The translations under genes were made by a program, and so were the position numbers. This document shows, one piece after another, positions 45,188-53,025 of a stretch of DNA of 64,000 nt. The first letter of the stretch is position 1. Each line of letters begins with the position of its first letter. Under the pieces are notes generated by a model. That model ran no database searches, was not told the origin of the DNA, and saw nothing but the letters and a program-made list of their open reading frames with translations. Source of the DNA: Prolixibacteraceae bacterium (GTDB taxonomy: Bacteria > Bacteroidota > Bacteroidia > Bacteroidales > Prolixibacteraceae); contig JAQUIJ010000002.1 of assembly GCA_028683385.1 (NCBI GenBank), forward strand, positions 372,001 to 436,000, read 5' to 3'.

Positions 45188-46348
45188 ATGAAGAAAATAA
45201 ATCTACTTTTGACTGTTGCTCTTTTTATTGGAATGTTTTTATCGCAAGCAAATGCGCAAACAACTTCGACTACCGGAGCAAATACAATTACTACCGGAGT
45301 ACCATTCTTAACCATTGCACCTGACTCGCGAGCTGGAGCGATGGGAGATGCCGGTGTTGCAACTTCACCCGATGTGAATTCACAACACTGGAACCCGGCA
45401 AAGTACGCATTTGCAGAAAGTGAAATGGGAATTGCCTTGTCGTATTCTCCATGGTTGAGCAATCTGGTTAAAGATATCAATTTAGCTTATCTGGTGGGTT
45501 ATAAACGTCTGGATGAGAATCAAACGGTGAGTGGATCATTGCGCTATTTTACGCTAGGTGATATTCAATTTATGGATCAATATGGTTATGCTCAAGGAAA
45601 CCAAAGTCCAAATGAGTTTGCGGTCGATTTAGGTTATACCCGCCTCCTTTCCGAGAATTTTTCAGGTGCTGTTGCCCTTCGGTACATTCGTTCTGACCTC
45701 ACTGGCGGACAGGAAGTAAATGGAGTTGCGACCCATGCAGGAAGTGCTTATGCCGCTGATGTGGCTTTCTATTATCAAAATCAGATCCGGATGAATCGTA
45801 AAATTTCGACTATTGCTGCTGGTATTAATATTTCGAACATTGGTAGCAAAATTTCTTATACCGATGGCGAAACCAAAGATTTCATACCTACAAACCTGAG
45901 GTTGGGAGCTTCTTATAAGACCGAAATGGATAAGTACAATACCATCATGTTCACTTTTGATGCCAACAAGTTGTTGGTGCCTACTCCTGAAGTTGCTACT
46001 GACGACATTGTTACCGGATCGACTTCTTCTAAGTCGCCAATTGCTGGTATTTTTAGTTCGTTTAGTGATGCCCCCGGAGGCATGAAAGAAGAATTTAAGG
46101 AAATTAATTTTTCGGTCGGTGCAGAATATTGGTACAACAAGCAATTTGCATTACGTGCCGGATATTTTTACGAAGATGCATCGAAAGGAAATCGTAAATT
46201 TTTCACCGCAGGAGCTGGTTTGAAAATGAATGTTTTTGCACTCGACTTTTCTTACCTGTTGCCTGTAGCACAAAATAATCCATTGGCTAACACTCTTCGG
46301 TTTACCTTAATGTTCGATTTAGAAGCCTTCAACAAACAAAAAAGATAA
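45188..46348 (+). CDS. porV: Type IX secretion outer-membrane protein PorV
   Basis: A 386-residue outer-membrane beta-barrel of the FadL-like group that carries type IX cargo from the translocon to PorU. The start is ATG 45188 (MKKINLLLTVALFIGMFLSQ), which gives a clean signal peptide ending ANAQ. Family features are VPFLTIAPDSRAGAMGDAGV near 35-54, HWNPAKYAFAESEMGIALSYSPWL, and a terminal strand ending in aromatic/hydrophobic alternation (RFTLMFDLEAF). Repeated amphipathic strands are visible throughout. It follows porU by 130 bases with its own promoter-like motifs. Confidence 0.95.
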   Translation: MKKINLLLTVALFIGMFLSQANAQTTSTTGANTITTGVPFLTIAPDSRAGAMGDAGVATSPDVNSQHWNPAKYAFAESEMGIALSYSPWLSNLVKDINLAYLVGYKRLDENQTVSGSLRYFTLGDIQFMDQYGYAQGNQSPNEFAVDLGYTRLLSENFSGAVALRYIRSDLTGGQEVNGVATHAGSAYAADVAFYYQNQIRMNRKISTIAAGINISNIGSKISYTDGETKDFIPTNLRLGASYKTEMDKYNTIMFTFDANKLLVPTPEVATDDIVTGSTSSKSPIAGIFSSFSDAPGGMKEEFKEINFSVGAEYWYNKQFALRAGYFYEDASKGNRKFFTAGAGLKMNVFALDFSYLLPVAQNNPLANTLRFTLMFDLEAFNKQKR

Positions 46349-46402
46349 CCTAAATTCGGACATGGATTTTGATGCAATGTCTGAATACTAAAATCAAAAT
46401 AA

Positions 46403-46891
46403 ATGAATTTCCGGATTGGATACGGATACGATGTACACCGTTTAGCTGAGGGCGAAACCCTTTGGTTGGGCGGTGTTCTTGTTCTTCATAGTAAAGGAAC
46501 TGTTGCTCATTCTGATGGTGATGTGTTGATTCATGCCCTTTGCGATGCCATGCTCGGTGCTGCAAAAATGGGTGATATTGGTCGCCATTTTCCTGATACT
46601 TCTTCTGACTTTAAAAACATTGACAGCAAAATATTGTTGTATCGAACCAATGAACTGATTGCCTCCAAAAACTATCAGGTAGGAAACCTTGATGTTACAG
46701 TTGCTGCTCAGAACCCAAAGTTAAAGCCGTACATTCCTGAAATGGAAAAGACAATAGCCGAAATTTTGGGGATCGATATTGACGCAGTTTCAATCAAAGC
46801 AACAACAACTGAAGAACTGGGGTTTGAGGGTAGGGAAGAAGGAATTTCTGTTCATGCGGTTGTATTGTTAGAAAAAATGAGTGAAAAATGA
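46403..46891 (+). CDS. ispF: 2-C-methyl-D-erythritol 2,4-cyclodiphosphate synthase
   Basis: IspF forms the cyclic diphosphate in the non-mevalonate isoprenoid pathway in the cytoplasm. The 162-residue protein has the full pattern: RIGYGYDVHRL near 4-14 (zinc D and H), LGGV, AHSDGDVLIHALCDAMLGA, GDIGRHFPD, and the closing TTTEELGFEGREEGISVHAV. Its stop codon overlaps the start of the CoA-binding gene by four bases (ATGA), so the three following genes appear to be translationally coupled. Confidence 0.97.
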   Translation: MNFRIGYGYDVHRLAEGETLWLGGVLVLHSKGTVAHSDGDVLIHALCDAMLGAAKMGDIGRHFPDTSSDFKNIDSKILLYRTNELIASKNYQVGNLDVTVAAQNPKLKPYIPEMEKTIAEILGIDIDAVSIKATTTEELGFEGREEGISVHAVVLLEKMSEK

Positions 46892-47250
46892 AAAAAACTT
46901 TAGTTATTGGAGCAAGTGAAAACCCCGATCGGTATTCAAACAAAGCCATTAAAGCTTTGGTGTCGCATCAGCACGAGGTTGTAGCCATTGGTTTGCGGGC
47001 TGGCGAAGTCGCAGGTGTTGCATTTAATTCTGAAAAGAAAGCTTTTGACGGTATTGATACGGTTACTTTGTATGTTGGGCCACAAAACCAATCCGAATAC
47101 TATTCTTACATCCTGAATTTAAACCCAAAGCGAGTCATATTCAACCCCGGAACTGAAAATCCTGAATTTATTGCGAAACTTAAATCCGCGGGAATTTATC
47201 CTGAGATTGCCTGTACACTTGTTTTATTAGCCACTGATCAATACGAATAA
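46888..47250 (+). CDS. CoA-binding domain protein
   Basis: A 120-residue protein made of a single CoA_binding_2 Rossmann-like domain: TLVIGASENPDRYSNKAIKAL (glycine-rich loop, split by the 20-residue rule as TLVIGASENPDRYSNKA), then HEVVAIGLRAGEV, FDGIDTVTLYVGP, NPKRVIFNPGTENPEF. Such domains bind CoA or related nucleotides; stand-alone copies have no settled role. It overlaps ispF by four bases upstream and the thioredoxin-like gene by one base downstream (TAATG). Confidence 0.85.
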   Translation: MKKTLVIGASENPDRYSNKAIKALVSHQHEVVAIGLRAGEVAGVAFNSEKKAFDGIDTVTLYVGPQNQSEYYSYILNLNPKRVIFNPGTENPEFIAKLKSAGIYPEIACTLVLLATDQYE

Positions 47251-47579
47251 TGAAGACGATTCAATCAATACCCGAATTTGACCAGATTTTGGCCGAGAAC
47301 GATGCTGTTTTAGCTTACTTTTCAACTGAGACTTGTTCTGTTTGCCACGTTTTGAAACCCAAAGTGATTGAGATGGTTTCGGATTCATTCCCGAAAATGA
47401 AAATGGTTTTTGTTGAATCAGACAAGCTTCCTGAGTTAGCTGCCCAAAACCGGGTATTCACGGCTCCGACTGTTGTGGTTTTCTTTGCTGGCCGCGAAAC
47501 TATTCGCAAAAGCCGGGCTTTCGGAGTTGATGAATTGAGATCTGAAATCCAGCGGCCCTATTCGTTGATGTTTGAATAG
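47250..47579 (+). CDS. Thioredoxin-family protein with CSVC active site
   Basis: A 109-residue cytoplasmic thioredoxin fold. The redox motif is C29-S-V-C32, unlike the WCGPC of true thioredoxin, and the cis-proline loop is FTAPTVVVFF. YtpP-like small thioredoxins carry similar changes. Its ATG overlaps the previous stop codon (TAATG), indicating coupled translation with the CoA-binding protein. A possible link is redox handling of CoA thiols, which is inference only. Confidence 0.82.
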   Translation: MKTIQSIPEFDQILAENDAVLAYFSTETCSVCHVLKPKVIEMVSDSFPKMKMVFVESDKLPELAAQNRVFTAPTVVVFFAGRETIRKSRAFGVDELRSEIQRPYSLMFE

Positions 47580-47594
47580 AAGTTATTATCTAGT

Positions 47595-47658
47595 CATCCC
47601 GAACTTGTTTCGGGATCTGTCACATAATGCTTGGAGATCCTGAAACAAGTTCAGGATG
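47595..47658. terminator. 24-bp hairpin between convergent genes
   Basis: CATCCCGAACTTGTTTCGGG and its partner pair over 24 bases around a 16-base loop, with two positions where one arm has changed so that G-T pairs replace G-C. It lies between the thioredoxin-like gene and hutU and probably ends both transcripts. Confidence 0.6.
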
Positions 47659-47694
47659 AGGGGATTCTCGATAGACTTGACTTTTGATACCTGA

Positions 47695-49707
47695 TTACTC
47701 CATTTCTTCAAACAGCCAGTCCATCATCTTTTCATCAGTCAGATTTGGCAAGGTGATAACTAGATTTGGATTTTCCTGCATCGCACGTTTAATGGCAAAC
47801 ACTGCCGATTCATTTCTGGCCCAACTGCGACGTGCAATTCCATTGTTTACATCCCAGTGAAGCATTTGTTTTAGTCGTCGGTCAGCATCCTCTGAACCGT
47901 CTAAAGTCATTCCAAAACCACCGTTGATCACTTCTCCCCAACCCACGCCACCACCATTGTGAATCGAAACCCAGGTAGCGCCGCGGAACGAATCGCCAAT
48001 TACATTCTGGATAGCCATGTCGGCAGTAAAGGACGATCCGTCATAGATGTTGGAGGTTTCTCGGAAAGGTGAGTCCGTTCCAGAAACATCATGATGATCG
48101 CGCCCCAGAACAATCGGTGCACTAATTATTCCATCACGAACCGCATTGTTAAAAGCTTCGGCAATTTTCATTCGTCCTTCGCAATCGGCATACAGGATGC
48201 GAGCCTGCGAACCAATCACCAGCTTATTCTTTCCGGCTTCGGCAATCCAATGAATGTTGTCGTTCAACTGGTTAATTATTTCCGAAGGAGCATCTTTGGC
48301 GATATCGGTCAAAACCTGAAGTGCAATTTCGTCAGTTTTCTGAAGGTCCGCCGGATCACAAGAGCAGCAAACCCAACGGAATGGGCCGAAACCGTAGTCG
48401 AAGAATAGCGGTCCCATGATGTCCTGAACGTATGATGGATAAGTGAAATTTCCATCTGGATTAGTTACATCAGCATCAGCTCGTTTGGCCTCCAGCAAAA
48501 AGGCATTGCCGTAATCCCAGAAATACATTCCGTTTCCGGACAATTTATTGATGGCATTTATTTGCCGACGTATGCTTTCGTAAACTTTCTCCTGAAAAAG
48601 TTCTGGGTTCTCAGCCATCAGCTTATTCGATTCTTCCAGCGATAATCCGGCTGGATAATATCCTCCGGCGAAAGGATTGTGCAGAGATGTCTGATCTGAA
48701 CCTAAATCAATTGAAATATTTTCATTGGCAAGCTTTTCCCATAAATCGACTACATTCCCTTGATAGGCTAATGAAACTGCTTCTTTATTTCGGCGGGCTT
48801 CCTGCATCCGGAGAATCAGTTTGCCCAAATCGTCATAAACTTCATCGACCCAGCCCTGTTCGTGCCTGACTTTAACCACTTTTGGATTTATTTCAGCAAT
48901 TACAGCAACCATTCCGGCAATTACTGTTGCTTTTGGCTGGGCTCCAGACATTCCGCCCAACCCGGATGAAACAAATATCTTTCCTGCAATTTCGCCATTT
49001 CCATTCATGCGGGCAGCATTCATCAGCGTGATTGTGGTGCCATGCACAATTCCCTGCGGCCCAATGTACATAAAGGAACCTGCAGTCATTTGTCCGTATT
49101 GCGAAACTCCGAGGGCATTCATTCTTTCGTAATCATCCCTTCCGGAGTGATTTGGAATAACCATGCCGTTGGTTACCACCACGCGTGGCGCGTCTTTGTG
49201 CGAAGGGAAAAGTCCCATTGGATGGCCCGAATACATCACCAGCGTTTGTTCATCGGTCATTTCCGACAGGTATTTCATTGTGAGCAGGTATTGTGCCCAA
49301 TTTTGAAAAACAGCGCCGTTTCCTCCGTAAGTAATTAATTCGTGCGGATGTTGAGCCACTGCGTAATCCAGGTTGTTCTGAATCATCATCATGATAGATG
49401 CTGCCTGAACCGACCTGTGTGGGTAATCTTCCAAGGATCGGGCTTTCATTTCATATTCCGGACGAAGCCGATACATGTAAATTCGGCCATATTGTCGCAG
49501 TTCTTCCAGAAATTCCGGTGCCAATAGGGCATGGTGTTCTGGAGCAAAATACCTCAGGGCATTTTGTACTGCCAGTCGTTTTTCAGACTTCGAAAGTATA
49601 TCTTTACGTTTCGGGGCGTGATTTACAGCCTTGTTGTTTGGTTTTTTCTCTGGAAGTTGTTCTGGAATTCCTTCCTGAATGGCTGATCTGAATTCGGTGG
49701 TATTCAT
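47695..49707 (-). CDS. hutU: Urocanate hydratase (urocanase)
   Basis: HutU adds water to urocanate to give imidazolonepropionate in histidine breakdown, using a tightly bound NAD+. The protein, 670 residues from ATG 49707 (MNTTEFRSAIQEG), belongs to the longer urocanase type common in Bacteroidota. Markers are ELITYGGNGAVFQNWAQY near 120-137, TAGSFMYIGPQGIVHGTT, SGLGGMSGAQPKA (NAD contact), DLGSDQTSLHNPFAGGYYPAG and GFGPFRWVCCSCDP. The other histidine-degradation genes (hutH, hutI, ftcD) are not in this window, so it appears detached from them. A minus-strand TAAGTTTG motif at 49813-49820 may be its promoter. Confidence 0.94.
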   Translation of the reverse strand: MNTTEFRSAIQEGIPEQLPEKKPNNKAVNHAPKRKDILSKSEKRLAVQNALRYFAPEHHALLAPEFLEELRQYGRIYMYRLRPEYEMKARSLEDYPHRSVQAASIMMMIQNNLDYAVAQHPHELITYGGNGAVFQNWAQYLLTMKYLSEMTDEQTLVMYSGHPMGLFPSHKDAPRVVVTNGMVIPNHSGRDDYERMNALGVSQYGQMTAGSFMYIGPQGIVHGTTITLMNAARMNGNGEIAGKIFVSSGLGGMSGAQPKATVIAGMVAVIAEINPKVVKVRHEQGWVDEVYDDLGKLILRMQEARRNKEAVSLAYQGNVVDLWEKLANENISIDLGSDQTSLHNPFAGGYYPAGLSLEESNKLMAENPELFQEKVYESIRRQINAINKLSGNGMYFWDYGNAFLLEAKRADADVTNPDGNFTYPSYVQDIMGPLFFDYGFGPFRWVCCSCDPADLQKTDEIALQVLTDIAKDAPSEIINQLNDNIHWIAEAGKNKLVIGSQARILYADCEGRMKIAEAFNNAVRDGIISAPIVLGRDHHDVSGTDSPFRETSNIYDGSSFTADMAIQNVIGDSFRGATWVSIHNGGGVGWGEVINGGFGMTLDGSEDADRRLKQMLHWDVNNGIARRSWARNESAVFAIKRAMQENPNLVITLPNLTDEKMMDWLFEEME

Positions 49708-50014
49708 AGTCGTTGAATTGTGGTTCACCTTTTGAAGTAGCAGGTATAACGGCAAAATTGCGACATTCCCCGATAATTCGGTGTATCATGCGAGGAGTTT
49801 TGCAACATTTGTCAAACTTACTTTTGTCATATATTGTAACGGTTTTATTAAATTTGAAATTAAACATTAAAGGAAAATAAGATGAAACGAGCCAATTGAG
49901 AATCACTTCTGTAAAGGGATTGATTATTTTGGCGAGTTCCATGCGTAGGTATTTGAAATGAAAAGTGAAAGGTGATACGAGAATTTTACAAACAAAAATT
50001 AAAATAGAAAAAAC
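49708..50014. promoter_or_regulatory. Divergent hutU/lemA region
   Basis: 307 bases with no credible gene. Plus 49813-49820 read on the minus strand is TAAGTTTG (TAnnTTTG), about 105 bases before hutU. The segment next to lemA is AT-rich. Confidence 0.35.
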
Positions 50015-50605
50015 ATGAAAAAAACATGGATTGTCCTGGCAGTAATTGCTGTTCTACTTTTATTGGCGTATTCGTCGGTAAAAAGCTCATACAACAACAT
50101 GGTAACCATGCAGGAAGGTGTAACCGCCCAGTGGTCGCAAGTTGAAAACGTTTATCAGCGTCGTTCTGATCTGATCCCGAATTTAGTTAGTACCGTAAAA
50201 GGTTATGCCGATTTTGAAAAAGAAACTTTGACTCAGGTGATTGAGGCTCGCGCAAAAGCAACGGCTGTAAATATTAATCCGGATAAACTGGATGCTCAAT
50301 CTTTGCAGAATTTCCAAAATGCGCAATCCGGATTGTCATCGGCATTAAGCAAATTGATGGTTGTGGTTGAAAAATATCCTGAACTAAAAGCCAATCAGGG
50401 ATTCCTTGATTTACAGGCACAGTTGGAAGGAACTGAAAACCGGATCACTGTTGAACGTCAAAAGTTTAATCAAACGGCACAGTCGTATAACACGTTTATC
50501 CGTACATTCCCGAAGAATATTTTCGCCGGAATGTTTGGATTCGAAAAGAAAGCCTACTTCGAAGCTGAAAAGGGAGCTGAAAAAGCGCCTCAGGTTAAAT
50601 TCTAA
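50015..50605 (+). CDS. lemA: LemA family protein
   Basis: A 196-residue membrane-anchored protein with one N-terminal transmembrane segment (about 5-20, ending SSVK) and a long helical coiled-coil body. The LemA signature runs through YNNMVTMQEGVTAQWSQVENVYQRRSDLIPNLV-type blocks at 26-58 (VTAQWSQVENVYQRRSDLIP), then EARAKATAV, ENRITVERQKFNQTAQSYN and FPKNIFAGMFGF near the end. Function is poorly known, but LemA genes very often stand next to TPM-domain genes, as here, suggesting a shared envelope role. Confidence 0.93.
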   Translation: MKKTWIVLAVIAVLLLLAYSSVKSSYNNMVTMQEGVTAQWSQVENVYQRRSDLIPNLVSTVKGYADFEKETLTQVIEARAKATAVNINPDKLDAQSLQNFQNAQSGLSSALSKLMVVVEKYPELKANQGFLDLQAQLEGTENRITVERQKFNQTAQSYNTFIRTFPKNIFAGMFGFEKKAYFEAEKGAEKAPQVKF

Positions 50606-50757
50606 AAATAGCAACTGGTTATTGGCAGCTAGATTCTGGCTGCCAATGGCATCTTAGTTTTGCTAATATTTTGAACTGTCGGAACAACTGGAAAAAGTCA
50701 TTAGTCATTCGAAAAGTAGCTTTAATGGTTTTTGCCCAATGACTAATGACAATTTCC

Positions 50758-50765
50758 TATTTTTG
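50758..50765 (+). promoter_or_regulatory. Candidate -7 element (TATTTTTG) before the TPM genes
   Basis: TATTTTTG matches TAnnTTTG, 46 bases before the first TPM gene, so the two TPM genes may be transcribed separately from lemA. Confidence 0.4.
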
Positions 50766-50811
50766 AGAGACGTTTGCTCTCATTATTTCATACATCATTA
50801 ATCGAAAAACC

Positions 50812-51255
50812 ATGTCAGTCGAAAATTTTTTCAGTAAAGAAGAAAAGAAACAAATAACCGATGCCATTGCTCAGGCCGAATTGAATACTTCGGGCGAAAT
50901 CAGGTTACACGTTGAAGGCAAGTGCAAAATAGATGTGCTTGATCGTGCGGCTTATATATTTGAAAAGCTCGAAATGAATCAAACCGAAAAGCGAAACGGG
51001 GTTTTGTTCTATCTGGCAGTTTACGACCGAAAATTTGCTATAATTGGCGACTCGGGAATCAATCAATTGGTTGCTGCCGATTTCTGGAATGAAACAAAGG
51101 AAACCATGCTTCCCTACTTTAAAGAAGGAAAATTTACCGATGGTTTGACAAAAGGAATCTTGATGGCAGGAGAACAATTGAAAGCTAACTTTCCTTACCA
51201 GAGCAATGATGTAAATGAATTGTCGGATGAAATATCGTTCGAAAAAAACTTATAA
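50812..51255 (+). CDS. TPM domain protein, short form
   Basis: A 147-residue protein with no signal peptide, made of one TPM-like domain: FFSKEEKKQITDAIAQAELNTSGEIRLHV, then NGVLFYLAVYDRKFAIIGDSGIN and EGKFTDGLTKGILMAGEQL. Short TPM proteins pair with longer exported ones. The next gene starts one base after its stop codon, so they are one operon with lemA nearby. TPM domains have been linked to phosphatase activity in plants and to envelope assembly, but no role is shown here. Confidence 0.85.
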   Translation: MSVENFFSKEEKKQITDAIAQAELNTSGEIRLHVEGKCKIDVLDRAAYIFEKLEMNQTEKRNGVLFYLAVYDRKFAIIGDSGINQLVAADFWNETKETMLPYFKEGKFTDGLTKGILMAGEQLKANFPYQSNDVNELSDEISFEKNL

Positions 51256-51256
51256 G

Positions 51257-52066
51257 ATGAAGAAAATCCTACTGATATTATTCCTTTCGGTTTTTGCCGT
51301 TTCCATTTTTGCGCAGGATGTTCCGGAACGTCCGAATCCACCCAAATTGGTCAACGACATGGCTAATGTTTTATCCGATCAGGAAGAGCAACAACTGGAA
51401 GGAGAGCTTGATCAGTTCAATGAACAGACTTCCACTCAGATTTGCATTGTCACGCTTCCTTCGCTAAACGGAATGGAAATCTCGGATCTTTCGTTTAAAA
51501 TTGGTGAAAAATGGGGCGTTGGTCAAAAAGGCAAGAACAACGGAATCGTGGTCGTCTTCAAACCCAAAACAGGGAATGAAAAAGGTGCTGTCTTTGTTGC
51601 AGTTGGCTATGGTTTGGAAGCCGTAATTCCTGATGCTGTTGCCAACCGGAATGTGGTTGATTATGCCATGATTCCTTACTTCAAGCAAAATGACATTTAT
51701 GGCGGTTTGTCTGCCGGAACAAAAGTTTTGATGAGCCTGGCTTCAGGAGAATTTACCGCGGCTGACTATCAGAAAAAAACAAGTGGAAAGAAGTCTGATA
51801 AAGATGGGGGAGGTGGATTTATTCTTGTTATCCTGATTATTATCGTATTGGTTTCGCTATTCAAAGGCGGACGTGGCGGTGGCTATAGCAGCAGAGGTAG
51901 TTTGCCATTCTGGCTTGCCATGGGTTTACTTGGAAGTGGTAATCGTGGCGGCGGTTCTTTCGGTGGTTTCTCGGGCGGAAGCGGTGGCTTTGGCGGAGGC
52001 GGCGGAGGTTTTGGTGGCTTCGGAGGTGGAAGCTTTGGCGGCGGTGGCGCTGGCGGAAGCTGGTAA
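51257..52066 (+). CDS. TPM domain protein with glycine-rich tail
   Basis: A 269-residue exported protein. I start it at ATG 51257 (MKKILLILFLSVFAVSIFAQ), giving a signal peptide; in-frame codons upstream lie within the previous gene. The TPM domain covers about 28-180, with LVNDMANVLSDQEEQQLE, ISDLSFKIGEKWGVGQKGKN (NNGIVVVF) and VAVGYGLEAVIPDAVANR. A transmembrane helix (about 195-212, FILVILIIIVLVSLF) follows, then a tail of almost pure Gly/Ser/Phe ending GGGGAGGSW. This is the normal YgcG-like layout. A strong bidirectional terminator follows. Confidence 0.9.
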   Translation: MKKILLILFLSVFAVSIFAQDVPERPNPPKLVNDMANVLSDQEEQQLEGELDQFNEQTSTQICIVTLPSLNGMEISDLSFKIGEKWGVGQKGKNNGIVVVFKPKTGNEKGAVFVAVGYGLEAVIPDAVANRNVVDYAMIPYFKQNDIYGGLSAGTKVLMSLASGEFTAADYQKKTSGKKSDKDGGGGFILVILIIIVLVSLFKGGRGGGYSSRGSLPFWLAMGLLGSGNRGGGSFGGFSGGSGGFGGGGGGFGGFGGGSFGGGGAGGSW

Positions 52067-52111
52067 AACAGTGGTCAGTCTCAGTAATCAGTTGCCAGAT
52101 ACGGAGCAAAT

Positions 52112-52154
52112 TATCCTTTGCCGTCTGCTTTAGCTGACGGACTTGATGCAAAAC
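52112..52154 (+). repeat. Dispersed hairpin repeat, copy 1
   Basis: The sequence TATCCTTTGCCGT...ACGGACTTG...GCAAAAC recurs at 58610-58650. The centre forms a hairpin here (CCGTC/GACGG plus GCT/AGC with a T-T mismatch). Stem pair 5 is C-G here and T-A in the other copy. Confidence 0.6.
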
Positions 52155-52167
52155 AGCACAATTACAA

Positions 52168-52210
52168 CATAAAAAAACCTTCAGGATTATTCCTGAAGGT
52201 TTTTTTATGT
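52168..52210. terminator. Bidirectional terminator
   Basis: A 19-bp perfect stem around TTAT contains AAAAAAACCTTCAGGA on one arm and its complement ending in a T-run on the other. It ends both the TPM operon and the convergent zinc-ribbon gene. Confidence 0.9.
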
Positions 52211-52224
52211 TGTGTTTTTGATGA

Positions 52225-53001
52225 TTATTCGACAGTTTCAATCTGATCCAGAATGTCTTTGTCGACCAGAATGCGTCCGCAGTATTCGCAAACAATTACT
52301 TTTTTGCGCGAAGCGATGTCCATTTGACGCTGTGGCGGAATTTTATTGAAGCAACCACCGCAGGCATCGCGCTGCACAGTTACTACAGCCAGGCCGTTGC
52401 GGGCGTTTTTGCGAATGCGTTTGAAGGCAGTCACTAAACGCGCTTCGATGTTTCCTTCGATTTTTTCTGCTTTCGACTTCAGTCTTTCTTCTTCGATCTG
52501 AGTTTCAGCAGTAATTTCTTCCAACTCACGTTGTTTGCGATCCAAATCTTCCAAACGTTCTTTCAAAAGCGTTGACGAGGTTGCAATTGCTTCTTTTTTG
52601 CTTGTAAGTTCTGATGTAAATTCACGGATGCGTTTTTCCGACAATTCCATTTCGAGTTTCTGGAACTCAATTTCTTTACTCAACGAATCGAATTCGCGGT
52701 TATTCCGAACATTATTTTGCTGATCGGTGTATTTTATAATCAGTCCTTCTGATTCTTTAATGGCAGCCTTTTTGTTGCTGATGGCTGTTTCCATGTCTTT
52801 GATATCGTCTTCGAAATTGCTTACACGGGTTTTTAAACCAGTGATTTCATCTTCCAAATCCTGTACTTCCAACGGTAGCTCTCCGCGAAGTGTTTTAAAT
52901 TTATCAATCTCAGAAACAACATTTTGCAGTTCGTACAATGCTCTTAGCTTTGAACTGATTGGCACACTTTTATTTTCGTCTCTAACGTACTGTGTATTCA
53001 T
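52225..53001 (-). CDS. Coiled-coil protein with C4 zinc ribbon
   Basis: A 258-residue cytoplasmic protein. About residues 25-195 form a long antiparallel coiled coil rich in E, K and L heptads. The C-terminus is a zinc ribbon: C-G-G-C in RDACGGCFNKIPP, then C-E-Y-C in VIVCEYCGRILVD. This is the widespread C4-type zinc-ribbon family (zf-RING_7), whose members are thought to assist translation, secretion or protein-complex assembly. The Nif3-like gene lies just upstream on the same strand (24 bases), and the two neighbours are conserved together in many Bacteroidota. Confidence 0.88.
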   Translation of the reverse strand: MNTQYVRDENKSVPISSKLRALYELQNVVSEIDKFKTLRGELPLEVQDLEDEITGLKTRVSNFEDDIKDMETAISNKKAAIKESEGLIIKYTDQQNNVRNNREFDSLSKEIEFQKLEMELSEKRIREFTSELTSKKEAIATSSTLLKERLEDLDRKQRELEEITAETQIEEERLKSKAEKIEGNIEARLVTAFKRIRKNARNGLAVVTVQRDACGGCFNKIPPQRQMDIASRKKVIVCEYCGRILVDKDILDQIETVE

Positions 53002-53025
53002 ATACTTATAGTTGTTTAACTTATA

